DNA of 64,000 nt from Acinetobacter sp. MB5 (GTDB taxonomy: Bacteria; Pseudomonadota; Gammaproteobacteria; Pseudomonadales; Moraxellaceae): contig NZ_POVU01000001.1 in NCBI RefSeq assembly GCF_003261585.1, positions 310,001 through 374,000 of the forward strand, in the 5' to 3' direction. The translations under genes and the position numbers were made by a program. The notes below the pieces were generated by a model that saw only the letters and a program-made list of their open reading frames with translations, was not told the origin of the DNA and made no database searches. This document shows, piece by piece, positions 8,498-17,482 of this stretch; positions within the stretch are counted from its first letter, which is position 1; each line of letters begins with the position of its first letter.

Positions 8498-9178
8498 TCA
8501 ACTTCGCAATGATTTCAAATGCTGATGCGCCCACACTGACAATTCCAACCGTGAATGTACACTGAGTTTACGCAGCAAGCTTTTCACATAGACTTTGACC
8601 GTACCATCACTAATGCCGAGTTCGCGTGCAATCAGTTTATTGTTCAGTCCTTTGGCAATCAGCAACAGGGTTTCTTTTTCCCTTGCAGTCATGTCCGCCA
8701 AATCCTGTTGTTCTTGTTGTTCAATTTCCCAAGATTCGGTTTCACTGAGCTGCGGCTGCACACGGCGCACTTGTCGTGCCAAAATATTCACACCTTGCCC
8801 ATGTAAAATGATCTGTCCATCTAAAACATCGTGCAATTTTTGCAAAATCACTTCAGGCAATGTGTCCTTCGGCAAAAAGCCATTTGCCCCCAGTTGAATC
8901 GCATCAATCACCACTTGTTCATCTTCACAGGCCGTTAAGATAATGACTTTGAGTTCCTGATCGGTCTGACGAATGTGCTTTAAAATCTCCAAGCCCGATT
9001 CGTTCGGCATTTGCAAATCGAGCAGCACCACATCGGGATACTGTTCAGCTAAGCCTTGCAAAAAATCGGCACCAGAAGCATATTCGGCAAGTACATCGTA
9101 ACCTTGTTCCTGCCGAATAATGTCTGCAACCCCACGGCGAAATAACGCATGATCATCTACAATACTGACTTTACACAT
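8498..9178 (-). CDS. NarL/FixJ-type response regulator
   Basis: The 226-residue protein has an N-terminal receiver domain with the acidic pair in VSIVDDH and the phosphoacceptor D54 in VVLLDLQMPN. A LuxR-type HTH covers about residues 155-220 (MTAREKETLLLIAKGLNNKLIARELGIS). A glutamine/glutamate-rich linker joins them. It is encoded 12 bp downstream of a HisKA_3 kinase, its evident partner. The position between tmm and the divergent tdm suggests it controls amine-oxidation genes. That is inference; general NarL-family proteins respond to many signals. Confidence 0.9.
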   Translation of the reverse strand: MCKVSIVDDHALFRRGVADIIRQEQGYDVLAEYASGADFLQGLAEQYPDVVLLDLQMPNESGLEILKHIRQTDQELKVIILTACEDEQVVIDAIQLGANGFLPKDTLPEVILQKLHDVLDGQIILHGQGVNILARQVRRVQPQLSETESWEIEQQEQQDLADMTAREKETLLLIAKGLNNKLIARELGISDGTVKVYVKSLLRKLSVHSRLELSVWAHQHLKSLRS

Positions 9179-9190
9179 GACGACCTTCCT

Positions 9191-10366
9191 CTAATGTTGT
9201 TCCAAAAGCAATATGACGCAGGTGCCTTGCGGCTGATTGGCAACAAAACGTAGTTCTGCGCCAATCCGTTCCGCCCGTTCCTGCATAATTTCTAAACCAA
9301 AACTGTCACTACGTTTATTTTGTAACTGAATGCCACGCCCATTGTCACAAATACAGATTTGCAACGCTCCCGAATTCAAATACTCAATGCGTACCTGCGC
9401 ACTTGACGCATGAGAATGCCGCACGATATTGCTTAGGCTTTCCCGAATAATGTAGAGCAGTTGCATGGCATGTTTGGCGCTGACTTTGAAATGTGCTACC
9501 CGATTGTCCAATTCAAAGGAAATACTGGACTGGTGAGAAAACTCATCCATGACTTTATTCAGTGCCGAAGCAAAATCTAGTTCTTGATAGGCCAAACGTG
9601 AGGCGGTAATCAGCTCTCGTGTCTGCTGATAGGCGTAATGGGTATAACTGGCAAGGTCTTCACTGAGTGGCAACAAGGCGCTATAAGCCGACTGGTTCTT
9701 ACACAGGCTATGTAGCTGTGCTGACTTCAAGCGTAAAAAGCCCAAAACTTGTGCAATGCTGTCATGTAGTTCTGCGGCAAATTCACGGCGCTCTTTGAGT
9801 AAAATCGCCTGCCGTTTTTGTTGTTGCTCAATCCAGTGCTGAAAGCCCTGTTGCAAGGCATCATCCAGTTGCTGCAGATAGGGTTGCATATCACGATTAA
9901 ACGTATTCGTCTGCTGCACATAGACCCGCCAGACCACCACTTCTTGTCCCAGTACCAACAAACGTGCCTGATGGTTTTGAATCTGTAGCAGGTTTTCAAC
10001 CTTAGACTGTGCATAGTAAGTTTGATTCAGTAAAACCGACTGAATCTGGTTTAAATCCTGTCGCTCAAGTTGAGTCTCTTGAGCATGGTAAATAAAACAT
10101 TCCTGCGTAAATGGATAGCACAACACAAGGCACAGTTTTGGCACATGCTGCATTGCAAAAGTGCCATTGAGCTGCTGTTGCAAGTCATGCAGTAACTCAG
10201 GCAATTGTGAATTGGGTTGCTCGACACGGGCAATATTCAGCATCAGTCGAAGCAGCAGACTTTCATATCGTGCAGCAAAGAGCTGCTGTTGCAGCGAGGT
10301 TTCTGCTGCATCTGTCGCTGTACGGCGCTTGTGCCAGACCTGTGACCAAGACTGCCAAGCTTTCAT
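9191..10366 (-). CDS. Soluble NarX-like sensor histidine kinase (HisKA_3)
   Basis: The 391-residue protein has no transmembrane segment. Residues about 35-190 form a GAF-like or otherwise unclassified sensory region. The HisKA_3 dimerisation box holds H201 in AAELHDSIAQVLGFLRL, and the HATPase_c domain shows IRESLSNIVRHSHA (N box) and CDNGRGI (G1). It therefore probably senses a cytoplasmic signal. The ATG at 10366 has GGAG five bases upstream and is preferred over a GTG ten codons earlier. It is the first gene of the kinase-regulator-PAS operon and divergent from tdm, with a sigma-54-like site at 10441-10455. Confidence 0.87.
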   Translation of the reverse strand: MKAWQSWSQVWHKRRTATDAAETSLQQQLFAARYESLLLRLMLNIARVEQPNSQLPELLHDLQQQLNGTFAMQHVPKLCLVLCYPFTQECFIYHAQETQLERQDLNQIQSVLLNQTYYAQSKVENLLQIQNHQARLLVLGQEVVVWRVYVQQTNTFNRDMQPYLQQLDDALQQGFQHWIEQQQKRQAILLKERREFAAELHDSIAQVLGFLRLKSAQLHSLCKNQSAYSALLPLSEDLASYTHYAYQQTRELITASRLAYQELDFASALNKVMDEFSHQSSISFELDNRVAHFKVSAKHAMQLLYIIRESLSNIVRHSHASSAQVRIEYLNSGALQICICDNGRGIQLQNKRSDSFGLEIMQERAERIGAELRFVANQPQGTCVILLLEQH

Positions 10367-10440
10367 TGCCGCTCCGTATCGTATTGCCCAATCCACTGCA
10401 TCTTTGCCCCATTTTTATTCTTAATAGTTATAAAATTTGA

Positions 10441-10455
10441 GCATTATTCATGCCA
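10441..10455 (-). promoter_or_regulatory. Candidate sigma-54 promoter of the kinase operon
   Basis: The minus strand reads TTGGCAT-N6-TGCTC, giving GG (10454-10453), ten bases, then GC (10442-10441). The match to TGGCAC-N5-TTGCW is good except for one base in each half. It would start transcription near 10430, about 64 bases before the kinase ATG. Confidence 0.42.
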
Positions 10456-10603
10456 AAATCAGGCTTTACCTCATTGGGGGTAATCATTCTGGGCAATTGT
10501 GATCTGTTTTTGAACTGGCGATATTGAATTTCATTCAGGCATGGCGACAGGCAAATCTGCATGTGGTGATGCGAGTGAGGACAACAGCGCAAAGGCAATG
10601 CAT

Positions 10604-12946
10604 ATGGGCAATTTACCACAACATCTCTCAGTCGAAACTGAGCAGTTTTTCCATTTACAGGTTCCGCTGCAACAAATCCAGTTACGGGTTGATCCGCAAT
10701 CGGCTCTGCTGTTGTCACTTGAAGCTCAGGATGAATTAGAACTGAATCTTCCAGCAGGTCAAGGGATCGAAATCTTGGTGCGAAATGCACAAGGTAAAAT
10801 CCAGTTACCCTTACTACAACTGGTCAGCCCCAATGGCATTATCAGCTTTGGAACAGCCATACAAACGCTTGAACAACTTGTACAACAAGACAGCGTTGCT
10901 CAGCGTCTTGAATACCAATTGCAAAAATTCAATATTGCTCAAACCGATTTAGACGTGGTACTTCGCATACAACAGACTGAACATGTTCGTTTTCGTACCA
11001 CCGAAAACATTGCTGTGATTTTACTCAATACTGGTAAAAACATGTCAGTTGATCAGCAAGATGCAATTGATGAAGTCCAAGCCATCATCCATAAAGCCAA
11101 AGCCCAAACTGAATACTTACCTGCACCACTGGCACAGCCGATTCAGGAGATCCGCGTGGGCAAAGCCAGTGCCAAAACCTATAGCGTCAAAGCAGGACAA
11201 TGGATTCAGATTATTGATGTGTCAGGCAAGCAGTGTTCAGACTTTCTCGCCTTCGATGCCAAAGCATTGGAATATGGTCAGGAAATTGGACTGGATGCTG
11301 TTGCAACTCGCACCCTACTTGGACACAGCACCCCAACGCCTGGCATTCACTCACGCTTTTATGGCACAGACATGCAAGCCCTAGTTGAAGTGGTTCAAGA
11401 TACTGTGGGGCGACATGATATGTTTCTAACTGCATGTAGCCCGAAATTTTATGAAGACAGTGGCTACTTTGGACACATCTCCTGTACCGATAACTTTAAC
11501 CGTATTTTAAGTCCACTGGGCTTGAGCCCTAAAGCCGCATGGCCTGCGATCAATTTTTTCTACAACACCCAAGTTGAAGCTTGCGGCAGCATCAGCATGG
11601 ATGAACCGTGGTCACGTGCAGGCGACTATATTTTGCTGCGCGCACACAAAGACCTGCTCTGTGCTTCATCGGCATGCCCTGACGACATCGACCCATCCAA
11701 CGGCTGGGTACCGAGTGATATTCATGTCCGAATTTATGCCGAATCCGAACAATTTTCACGTTCCCAACTGTACCGTACTCATCCTGAGGAGATGCCCCGC
11801 ATGACCAAACAAAGTGGCTTTCATTCGCGTATTGCTGCCCTGACCTCGCACCTCGTTGAATATCATGGGTATTGGGTGGCTGATGAATATCATGGTTGGG
11901 GTGCCAAGGCCGAGTATCTGGCGTGTCGTGAACGCGTGGCGATGATTGACCTCACTGCTTTACGCAAATTTGAAATTACAGGGCCCGATGCCGAAAGTTT
12001 CTTGCAATATATGCTGACACGCAATGTCCGCAAACTCGCAATTGGTGAAATTGTCTATTCTGCGATTTGCCTCGAAACAGGCGGTATGCTCGATGACGGT
12101 ACGATTTTCCGTTTGGGTGAAAACAACTTTCGCTGGGTTTGTGGTGATGAATACACAGGCACATGGCTGAAACAAAAAGCCCAGCAACTGGGTTATCGGG
12201 TCAGTATTCGCCACTCTTCAGATCAGATTCACAATGTTGCCGTTCAAGGGCCAAAAAGTCGTGAACTGCTCAAACAACTGATCTGGACACCTGAACATCA
12301 ACCCAACCTCGATCAACTGGCATGGTTCCATTTCACGCTCGGACGTTTGGGCAATGCCCAAGGCATTCCCGTCATGGTGTCACGCACAGGCTACACAGGT
12401 GAGCTGGGGTTTGAAGTGTGGTGTCATCCGACTCATGCTGAACAGGTTTGGGATGCAATCTGGTCGGCAGGACAAGCCTTTGAGATTGCGCCAATGGGTT
12501 TTTCCGCACTAGATATGCTCCGAATCGAAGCAGGTCTGATTTTTGCACAACATGAGTTCGATGCTCAAACCAATCCTTTTGAAGCAGGCATTGGTTTTAC
12601 CGTTCCATTAAAAAGTAAAGAAGAAGACTTCTTGGGTAAGCAAGCCATGCAAAATCAAACCACACAAAGTCGGCACAAATTGGTGGGCTTGGTTTTAGAA
12701 CAAAATGAAGCAGCTGAACACGGCGACCTGATTTATGTCGATCGTTACCCTGTTGGTGTGGTTACCAGTGCCACCAATTCCCCTTTACTGAAAAAACAGA
12801 TTGCATTGTGTCGGGTTGCCCCGCAATACGCCAGTGCTGAGACTACTTTAGAAATTGGCAAGCTCGATGGGCAAAAGAAACGCCTCAAAGCCAAAGTTGT
12901 CAATCTACCGTTTTACGATCCTGAACGCACTCGGGTTCGTGCCTAA
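10604..12946 (+). CDS. tdm: Trimethylamine N-oxide demethylase (DUF1989-GcvT fusion)
   Basis: The roughly 780-residue protein joins an N-terminal half with a DUF1989 domain (around IIDVSGKQCSDFLAFD, TLLGHSTPTPGIHSRFYG, ASSACPDDIDPSNGW) to a C-terminal GcvT folate-binding domain from about residue 395 (LACRERVAMIDLTALRKFEI, SRTGYTGELGFEVW, then a GcvT_C barrel). This two-domain layout is that of Tdm, which splits TMAO to dimethylamine and formaldehyde, the GcvT half passing the C1 unit to tetrahydrofolate. An AAAGG site favours the ATG at 10604; ATGs at 10598 and 10541 are in frame, the latter adding a low-complexity leader. It is followed by amt 109 bp downstream. The neighbouring tmm gene makes TMAO the natural substrate. 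Confidence 0.88.
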   Translation: MGNLPQHLSVETEQFFHLQVPLQQIQLRVDPQSALLLSLEAQDELELNLPAGQGIEILVRNAQGKIQLPLLQLVSPNGIISFGTAIQTLEQLVQQDSVAQRLEYQLQKFNIAQTDLDVVLRIQQTEHVRFRTTENIAVILLNTGKNMSVDQQDAIDEVQAIIHKAKAQTEYLPAPLAQPIQEIRVGKASAKTYSVKAGQWIQIIDVSGKQCSDFLAFDAKALEYGQEIGLDAVATRTLLGHSTPTPGIHSRFYGTDMQALVEVVQDTVGRHDMFLTACSPKFYEDSGYFGHISCTDNFNRILSPLGLSPKAAWPAINFFYNTQVEACGSISMDEPWSRAGDYILLRAHKDLLCASSACPDDIDPSNGWVPSDIHVRIYAESEQFSRSQLYRTHPEEMPRMTKQSGFHSRIAALTSHLVEYHGYWVADEYHGWGAKAEYLACRERVAMIDLTALRKFEITGPDAESFLQYMLTRNVRKLAIGEIVYSAICLETGGMLDDGTIFRLGENNFRWVCGDEYTGTWLKQKAQQLGYRVSIRHSSDQIHNVAVQGPKSRELLKQLIWTPEHQPNLDQLAWFHFTLGRLGNAQGIPVMVSRTGYTGELGFEVWCHPTHAEQVWDAIWSAGQAFEIAPMGFSALDMLRIEAGLIFAQHEFDAQTNPFEAGIGFTVPLKSKEEDFLGKQAMQNQTTQSRHKLVGLVLEQNEAAEHGDLIYVDRYPVGVVTSATNSPLLKKQIALCRVAPQYASAETTLEIGKLDGQKKRLKAKVVNLPFYDPERTRVRA

Positions 12947-12962
12947 GTTTTTTAATTCTCCT

Positions 12963-12988
12963 GATTGCCGAGTATGAACTGGGCAATC
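12963..12988 (+). other. Hairpin between tdm and the first amt gene
   Basis: GATTGCC (12963-12969) pairs with GGCAATC (12982-12988) around a 12-base loop. No T-run follows, so it is more likely an mRNA-stabilising or partial-attenuation hairpin than a terminator. Co-transcription of tdm and amt remains possible. Confidence 0.4.
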
Positions 12989-13055
12989 TGCAAAAAATGG
13001 ATGTTTTGTTTCGGCAAAACGCAACGTATTGTGATCATTAGACGAGGAGAGAAAT

Positions 13056-14372
13056 ATGAATATTCGTTCTATTTCGGGCTTAGTATTGGGTTGTTTATTG
13101 TTGTCGCCACACTTTGCACAGGCAGCAGAAACAGCAACATTGAACCAAACATCGACCTCATGGGTCATGACATCGATCGTCTTTGTCATGATCATGTTTA
13201 TTCCAGGGTTGGCTTTGTTTTACGGCGGTATGCTCCGCAGTAAAAACGTCCTGTCAATCTGTACCCAGTTTTTTGCCTTTGCAGGCATTATCGGGCTGAT
13301 GTGGATTACCCATATTTACAGCATGATTGTCGATACTACAGGCATGCAAGAAGGGACATTTAACCTTGCCAGTTTTGTCGGTGGTTTCGATAAAGCCTTT
13401 ATGCATGGTGTGACCGACCAATCGTTAATGGGCGATATTCCTGAATATGTAACCTCGGTGTTTGGCATGACTTTCGCCATGATCACTCCTGCGATTGTGG
13501 TCGGTGGCTATGCAGAACGCATGAAATTTAGTGCCATGGTCATTTTTGTGATTTTATGGACAACCATTGTCTATGCCCCAATGGCGCACATGGTTTGGGG
13601 CGGTGTCGGTTCTGCCATGCACAACTGGGGTGTACTCGATTTTGCAGGCGGGACAGCCGTACATATCAACTCAGGCATTGCTGCACTGGTTGGTGCGATG
13701 ATCATCGGACGTCGTAAAGACTGGAAAACCCAAAATATTGCCCCACACAACTTGGTCTATACCTTCATCGGTGCAGGTTTACTTTGGGCAGGCTGGTTTG
13801 GTTTCAATGTCGGTTCGGCACTGGCAGCCAATGCAAGTGCTGGCTTAATCATGATGAATACCCAAGTCGCAGCATGTGCAGGGATTGTGGGCTGGATGAT
13901 CATTGAAAAAGTGCTTGATCGACACACCACCTCATTAGGGCTTGCTTCTGGTGCAATTGCAGGTTTAGTGGGTATTACGCCTGCGGCGGCTTATGTTGGC
14001 GTATTTGGTGCAGCAGCCATCGGACTAATCACAGGCATGGTGTGCTTCTACGCAGTCACTCGCCTTAAAAATGTGCTCAATATTGATGACTCTCTTGATG
14101 TCTTTGCTTTACACGGTATTGGCGGGATGGTTGGCGGAATTTTAACGGGTATTTTTGCTTCACCACTCTTGGGCGGCAATATCACAGGTCTTGATTTTGG
14201 TACGCAGTTTATTGCGCAAATGATTGGTATTGTGGTGACTGTCGTCTATAGCGCAGTCTGCACATGGGGCATTTTCAAAGTGATTGAATTGACTGTAGGC
14301 CTACGTGTTTCACATGAACAAGAGGAAAAAGGTCTTGATCTCAGTGATCATAACGAGCGTGCCTATAACTAA
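13056..14372 (+). CDS. amt: Ammonium transporter (Amt), first copy
   Basis: The 438-residue Amt/MEP/Rh channel has a signal-like N-terminus ending FAQAAETA, followed by 11 membrane helices. Conserved features are GLALFYGGMLRSKN, the FAGGTAVHINSGIAALVG signature with the first pore histidine, GLLWAGWFGFNVGSALAAN, and ALHGIGGMVGG with the second pore histidine. Amt proteins conduct ammonium/ammonia and sometimes methylammonium across the inner membrane. No glnK is adjacent. The ribosome site GAGGAGAG lies a few bases upstream. Its position directly behind tdm suggests recapture of ammonium or entry of methylamine, which is inference. Confidence 0.93.
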   Translation: MNIRSISGLVLGCLLLSPHFAQAAETATLNQTSTSWVMTSIVFVMIMFIPGLALFYGGMLRSKNVLSICTQFFAFAGIIGLMWITHIYSMIVDTTGMQEGTFNLASFVGGFDKAFMHGVTDQSLMGDIPEYVTSVFGMTFAMITPAIVVGGYAERMKFSAMVIFVILWTTIVYAPMAHMVWGGVGSAMHNWGVLDFAGGTAVHINSGIAALVGAMIIGRRKDWKTQNIAPHNLVYTFIGAGLLWAGWFGFNVGSALAANASAGLIMMNTQVAACAGIVGWMIIEKVLDRHTTSLGLASGAIAGLVGITPAAAYVGVFGAAAIGLITGMVCFYAVTRLKNVLNIDDSLDVFALHGIGGMVGGILTGIFASPLLGGNITGLDFGTQFIAQMIGIVVTVVYSAVCTWGIFKVIELTVGLRVSHEQEEKGLDLSDHNERAYN

Positions 14373-14391
14373 AACTCAGTTATTATTTCTT

Positions 14392-14424
14392 TCGGGTAGA
14401 GGTTTACTTCTGCCCGATTTTTTT
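14392..14424 (+). terminator. Terminator of the first amt gene
   Basis: TCGGGTAGA (14392-14400) pairs with TCTGCCCGA (14409-14417) with one T-G pair and an eight-base loop. Seven T residues follow. It lies 20 bp after the stop codon. Confidence 0.85.
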
Positions 14425-14576
14425 GCGCCAATTGGTTGCACACACTGAATACCTTCTGATTTATGCACATTTTTTGTCCTTTCTTTGTCACACTTTTAAT
14501 CTATCTTATATCCACATCACACAAAACAAGCCTTTGATTTATAAATCATTCTATTAAATTAAGATTTTATAAAATC

Positions 14577-14592
14577 TGGTACAAGAATTGCT
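14577..14592 (+). promoter_or_regulatory. Sigma-54 (-24/-12) promoter of the second amt gene
   Basis: TGGTAC-N5-TTGCT has GG at 14578-14579 and GC at 14590-14591 with exactly ten bases between. The only deviation in the core consensus TGGCAC-N5-TTGCW is T for C. It lies about 88 bp upstream of the ATG, leaving room for a leader. Amt genes are classic NtrC/sigma-54 targets. Confidence 0.65.
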
Positions 14593-14679
14593 TATAACCA
14601 AAATGAAATTAATATTCTTTAAAAGAATATTTAAAAATAATCCGCATCTCGCTTATTTATCGCAAAACAGGAGGGATCT

Positions 14680-15996
14680 ATGAATTCCCGTTCTTTGATT
14701 CAACTGGCTTTGGGGAGCCTGCTGTTTACCCCTGTCTACGCATTTGCTGCCGATGCACCCTTCGATGCTGCATCTACCGTTTGGGTCATGATTTCAGCGA
14801 TTTTGGTACTGATCATGTTTATTCCTGGCCTAGCGTTGTTTTATGGCGGGATGATTCGCTCTAAAAACATCCTGTCCATTTTCTCGCAGTTTTTTGCCAT
14901 CGCGGCTGTTGTCGGCATTTTATGGGTCAGCTTTGTATACAGCTTTGCAGCAGATACCACAGGCATGACCGAAGGTTCCCTCAATCTACACAGTTTTGTT
15001 GGGGGCTTTGGCAAAGCCTTTATGGTCGGGATTAATGAAAATACGTTAATTGCAGGTGTGCCCGAATATGTGATTGCTGTGTTCGGCATGACTTTTGCCA
15101 TGATTACCCCTGCAATTGCCGTTGGTGGTTATGCAGAGCGCATGAAGTTTAGCGCAGTGGTTTTATTTGGCGCTCTTTGGCTCATTCTTGTGTATGGCCC
15201 ACTGGCACACATGGTTTGGGGTGGTGCTGGTGCAATCATGCACAACTGGGGTGTCCTCGACTTTGCAGGTGGTACAGCGGTACATATCAACTCTGGGGTT
15301 GCAGCCTTGGTCGGTGCACTCATTATCGGCAAACGAAAAGGCTGGCCAAACACCTCTATGCCACCACACAATCTGGTCTTTACCATGATTGGCGCTGCAC
15401 TACTTTGGGCGGGCTGGTTTGGTTTCAATGTCGGCTCGGCACTAGCAGCCAATACCACAGCAGGTTTAGTCCTCATGACCACCATGATTGCAACATGCGG
15501 TGGAATCGTCGGCTGGATGTTCATTGAAAAAATGGTGGCTGGTCACGTTACTTCACTTGGTCTCGCATCTGGCGCGATTGCGGGCTTGGTTGGTATCACC
15601 CCTGCCGCAGCTTATGTCGGTGTGTTTGGTGCAATCGCTGTCGGTATCATCACCAGTGTTTGCTGTTTCTTTGCAGTCACTGGTTTAAAACGTAAATTTG
15701 GTTTTGACGATGCACTCGATGTCTTTGCCTTGCATGGTATTGGCGGTATGGTCGGCGGCGTGCTAACAGGTATTTTTGCTGCACCGTCTTTAGGCGGTAA
15801 CATTGCCAATTTGGTCATCGGCTCGCAAGTGGTTATCCAGCTGATGGGAATTGGTTTAACCGTTGTCTATTGTGGTTTCTTTACATGGCTCATTTTGACT
15901 GTTATTGATAAAACCATCGGTTTACGTGTCAGCGCTGAAGAAGAACAGCAAGGACTTGATGTGAGTGATCACAATGAGAAAGCCTATAATCCTTAA
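14680..15996 (+). CDS. amt: Ammonium transporter (Amt), second copy
   Basis: The 438-residue Amt protein has the same length as the upstream copy and very similar sequence throughout, so the two look like a tandem duplication that has since diverged. It has a signal-like N-terminus (VYAFAADAPF), GLALFYGGMIRSKN, FAGGTAVHINSGVAALVGALIIG with the pore histidine, and ALHGIGGMVGGVLTGIFAAPSLGGN with the second histidine. AGGAGG lies directly upstream. The separate sigma-54-like promoter indicates nitrogen-limited expression independent of the first copy. The ammonium channel function is family knowledge; any methylammonium transport is unproven. Confidence 0.94.
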   Translation: MNSRSLIQLALGSLLFTPVYAFAADAPFDAASTVWVMISAILVLIMFIPGLALFYGGMIRSKNILSIFSQFFAIAAVVGILWVSFVYSFAADTTGMTEGSLNLHSFVGGFGKAFMVGINENTLIAGVPEYVIAVFGMTFAMITPAIAVGGYAERMKFSAVVLFGALWLILVYGPLAHMVWGGAGAIMHNWGVLDFAGGTAVHINSGVAALVGALIIGKRKGWPNTSMPPHNLVFTMIGAALLWAGWFGFNVGSALAANTTAGLVLMTTMIATCGGIVGWMFIEKMVAGHVTSLGLASGAIAGLVGITPAAAYVGVFGAIAVGIITSVCCFFAVTGLKRKFGFDDALDVFALHGIGGMVGGVLTGIFAAPSLGGNIANLVIGSQVVIQLMGIGLTVVYCGFFTWLILTVIDKTIGLRVSAEEEQQGLDVSDHNEKAYNP

Positions 15997-16043
15997 TTAC
16001 TTGTTATAGTGGGCTATGCCGCTCTTTTAAATTAAACCGCATA

Positions 16044-16074
16044 AAAAAATCCTCTCACATGGAGAGGATTTTTT
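16044..16074. terminator. Bidirectional terminator between amt and miaE
   Basis: AATCCTCTC at 16048-16056 pairs with GAGAGGATT (16062-16070), with a five-base loop and A/T flanks on both sides. It serves the converging genes amt and miaE. Confidence 0.9.
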
Positions 16075-16083
16075 ATGTCTGAC

Positions 16084-16740
16084 TTATGCCGCAACTGTTG
16101 CAGGCACACCACTATGGAAACGGAAAGTATCATCGGAGCTGAGAATCAAATTTTTCTCAACTTCACGAATTTGAGCAATCCGCTGCTGAATATCCTCTTC
16201 AGGATTTTTCATTTTCGCCGTTTTTGCCACATCGAGCGCAAGCGCTAAATAATCTTCATAATGGCGTGACTCAGACTTAAGCAAATAACGATAGTAACGC
16301 CCTAACTCTTCATCCACCAAGGGTGCCAAAGCATAGAAACGCTCACAAGAACGCGCTTCCACAAATGCACCGATAATCAGAACATCCACCAAAGCCTCAG
16401 GCTCATAGGTACGAATTTCTTTACGCAAACCGCCCGCATAACGCCCTGCACTGACCGCTTTCCATTCCTGACCACGCTTTGCCATGAACTCCAACACCTG
16501 TTCATAATGCAGCATTTCTTCACGAACCAACTGTGCCAGTTTTACTTGCAAATCGGTAAAGAAGCTATAGCGAAACATCAGGTTCATAGCTGTTCCCGCA
16601 GCTTTCTTTTCGCAGTTAGCATGGTCTTGCATCAACAACTCTAGATTATTGAGTGCTTCATCAAGCCATGCTTTGGGTGTTTCACAGCCCAAAAAACCGA
16701 TCACTGACTGCATCAATTCGTCATAATCTGGCGTAGACAT
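16084..16740 (-). CDS. miaE: tRNA-(ms2io6A)-hydroxylase
   Basis: The 218-residue protein is the ferritin-like diiron enzyme MiaE, which hydroxylates 2-methylthio-N6-isopentenyladenosine at A37 of tRNAs reading UNN codons. Carboxylate/histidine ligands are visible in VREEMLHYEQVLEFM, AFVEARSCERFYAL and SESRHYEDYLALA (E-x6-Y/E-x2-H type spacing). Its start overlaps the pdxJ stop by one base, so the genes are coupled. The presence of miaE implies miaA and miaB elsewhere. Length is slightly above the usual 200 residues. Confidence 0.93.
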   Translation of the reverse strand: MSTPDYDELMQSVIGFLGCETPKAWLDEALNNLELLMQDHANCEKKAAGTAMNLMFRYSFFTDLQVKLAQLVREEMLHYEQVLEFMAKRGQEWKAVSAGRYAGGLRKEIRTYEPEALVDVLIIGAFVEARSCERFYALAPLVDEELGRYYRYLLKSESRHYEDYLALALDVAKTAKMKNPEEDIQQRIAQIREVEKNLILSSDDTFRFHSGVPATVAA

Positions 16741-17468
16741 TATACGCTCGCTGCCTGAATTGCGGCTTTCATGTGCTGTACGGCTTGCTCCAAGCCCACA
16801 AATATACTGTCTGCAATAATTGAATGTCCGATGTTCAATTCATGAATTTGTGGAATCGCTGCAATTGGTGCCACATTTTCCAAGTTCAAACCATGTCCTG
16901 CATTGACCACCAAACCTTTTGATGCCGCATATTCAGCGCCCTGAATAATACGTTGCAATTCATGTTGCTGTGCTTCGGGGGTTTCTGCATCGGCATAAGC
17001 ACCTGTATGTAGTTCAATGGTTGGCGCACCACAGGCAACCGCTGCATCAATTTGTGCAACATCCGCATCAATAAACAATGACACATCACAGCCAATTGCA
17101 GTCAGTTCTTGGGTAGCGGCTTTGACATGTTCAAAGTTACCCACAACATCCAGACCACCTTCTGTAGTCAATTCCTGACGTTTTTCAGGAACAAAGCACA
17201 CATGATGAGGCTGAATTTCTTTAGCAAATGCCACCATTTCATCGGTCACAGCCAGTTCCAAGTTCATACGTGTTTTTAATGCTGGGCGCATGCGGCGTAC
17301 ATCATCATCCTGAATATGACGACGATCTTCACGCAAATGCAAAGTAATTCCTTCTGCACCTGCTTGCTCACAAATCAGTGCAGCTTTGACAGGATCAGGA
17401 TATTGAGTTCCGCGAGCTTGTCTTAAAGTCGCGACATGGTCAATATTTACACCCAGTAAGGCAGCCAT
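16740..17468 (-). CDS. pdxJ: Pyridoxine 5'-phosphate synthase
   Basis: The 242-residue TIM-barrel enzyme PdxJ condenses 1-deoxyxylulose 5-phosphate with 3-amino-2-oxopropyl phosphate to pyridoxine 5'-phosphate. [23 protein letters not shown] is the family N-terminus, and [34 protein letters not shown] and [11 protein letters not shown] match its active-site and phosphate loops. I chose the ATG at 17468: the longer frame would run into recO and adds 15 atypical residues. recO ends 14 bp upstream; this recO-pdxJ order is standard in gammaproteobacteria. Confidence 0.95.
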   Translation of the reverse strand: MAALLGVNIDHVATLRQARGTQYPDPVKAALICEQAGAEGITLHLREDRRHIQDDDVRRMRPALKTRMNLELAVTDEMVAFAKEIQPHHVCFVPEKRQELTTEGGLDVVGNFEHVKAATQELTAIGCDVSLFIDADVAQIDAAVACGAPTIELHTGAYADAETPEAQQHELQRIIQGAEYAASKGLVVNAGHGLNLENVAPIAAIPQIHELNIGHSIIADSIFVGLEQAVQHMKAAIQAASV

Positions 17469-17482
17469 AACGTATTTCCTAT

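Larger units (their letters stand above)
14373..14679 (+). other. 307-bp intergenic region between the amt genes
   Basis: It holds the terminator of the first amt gene (14392-14424) and the sigma-54-like promoter of the second (14577-14592). The rest is AT-rich without an open frame. Confidence 0.7.

Noticed and set aside
10471..10540. Sigma-54 promoter for tdm
   Set aside because: Several TGG trinucleotides occur, but none has GC ten bases downstream.
10428..10790. Minus-strand open frame of 120 codons overlapping the tdm 5' end
   Set aside because: It runs through the divergent promoter region and antisense to the well-supported Tdm-like frame; no family resemblance.
12963..12988. Terminator between tdm and the first amt
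   Set aside because: The stem is real but no T-run follows, so it is listed only as a hairpin.
15129..15524. Minus-strand open frame of 131 codons
   Set aside because: Antisense shadow of the second amt gene, produced by its codon bias.
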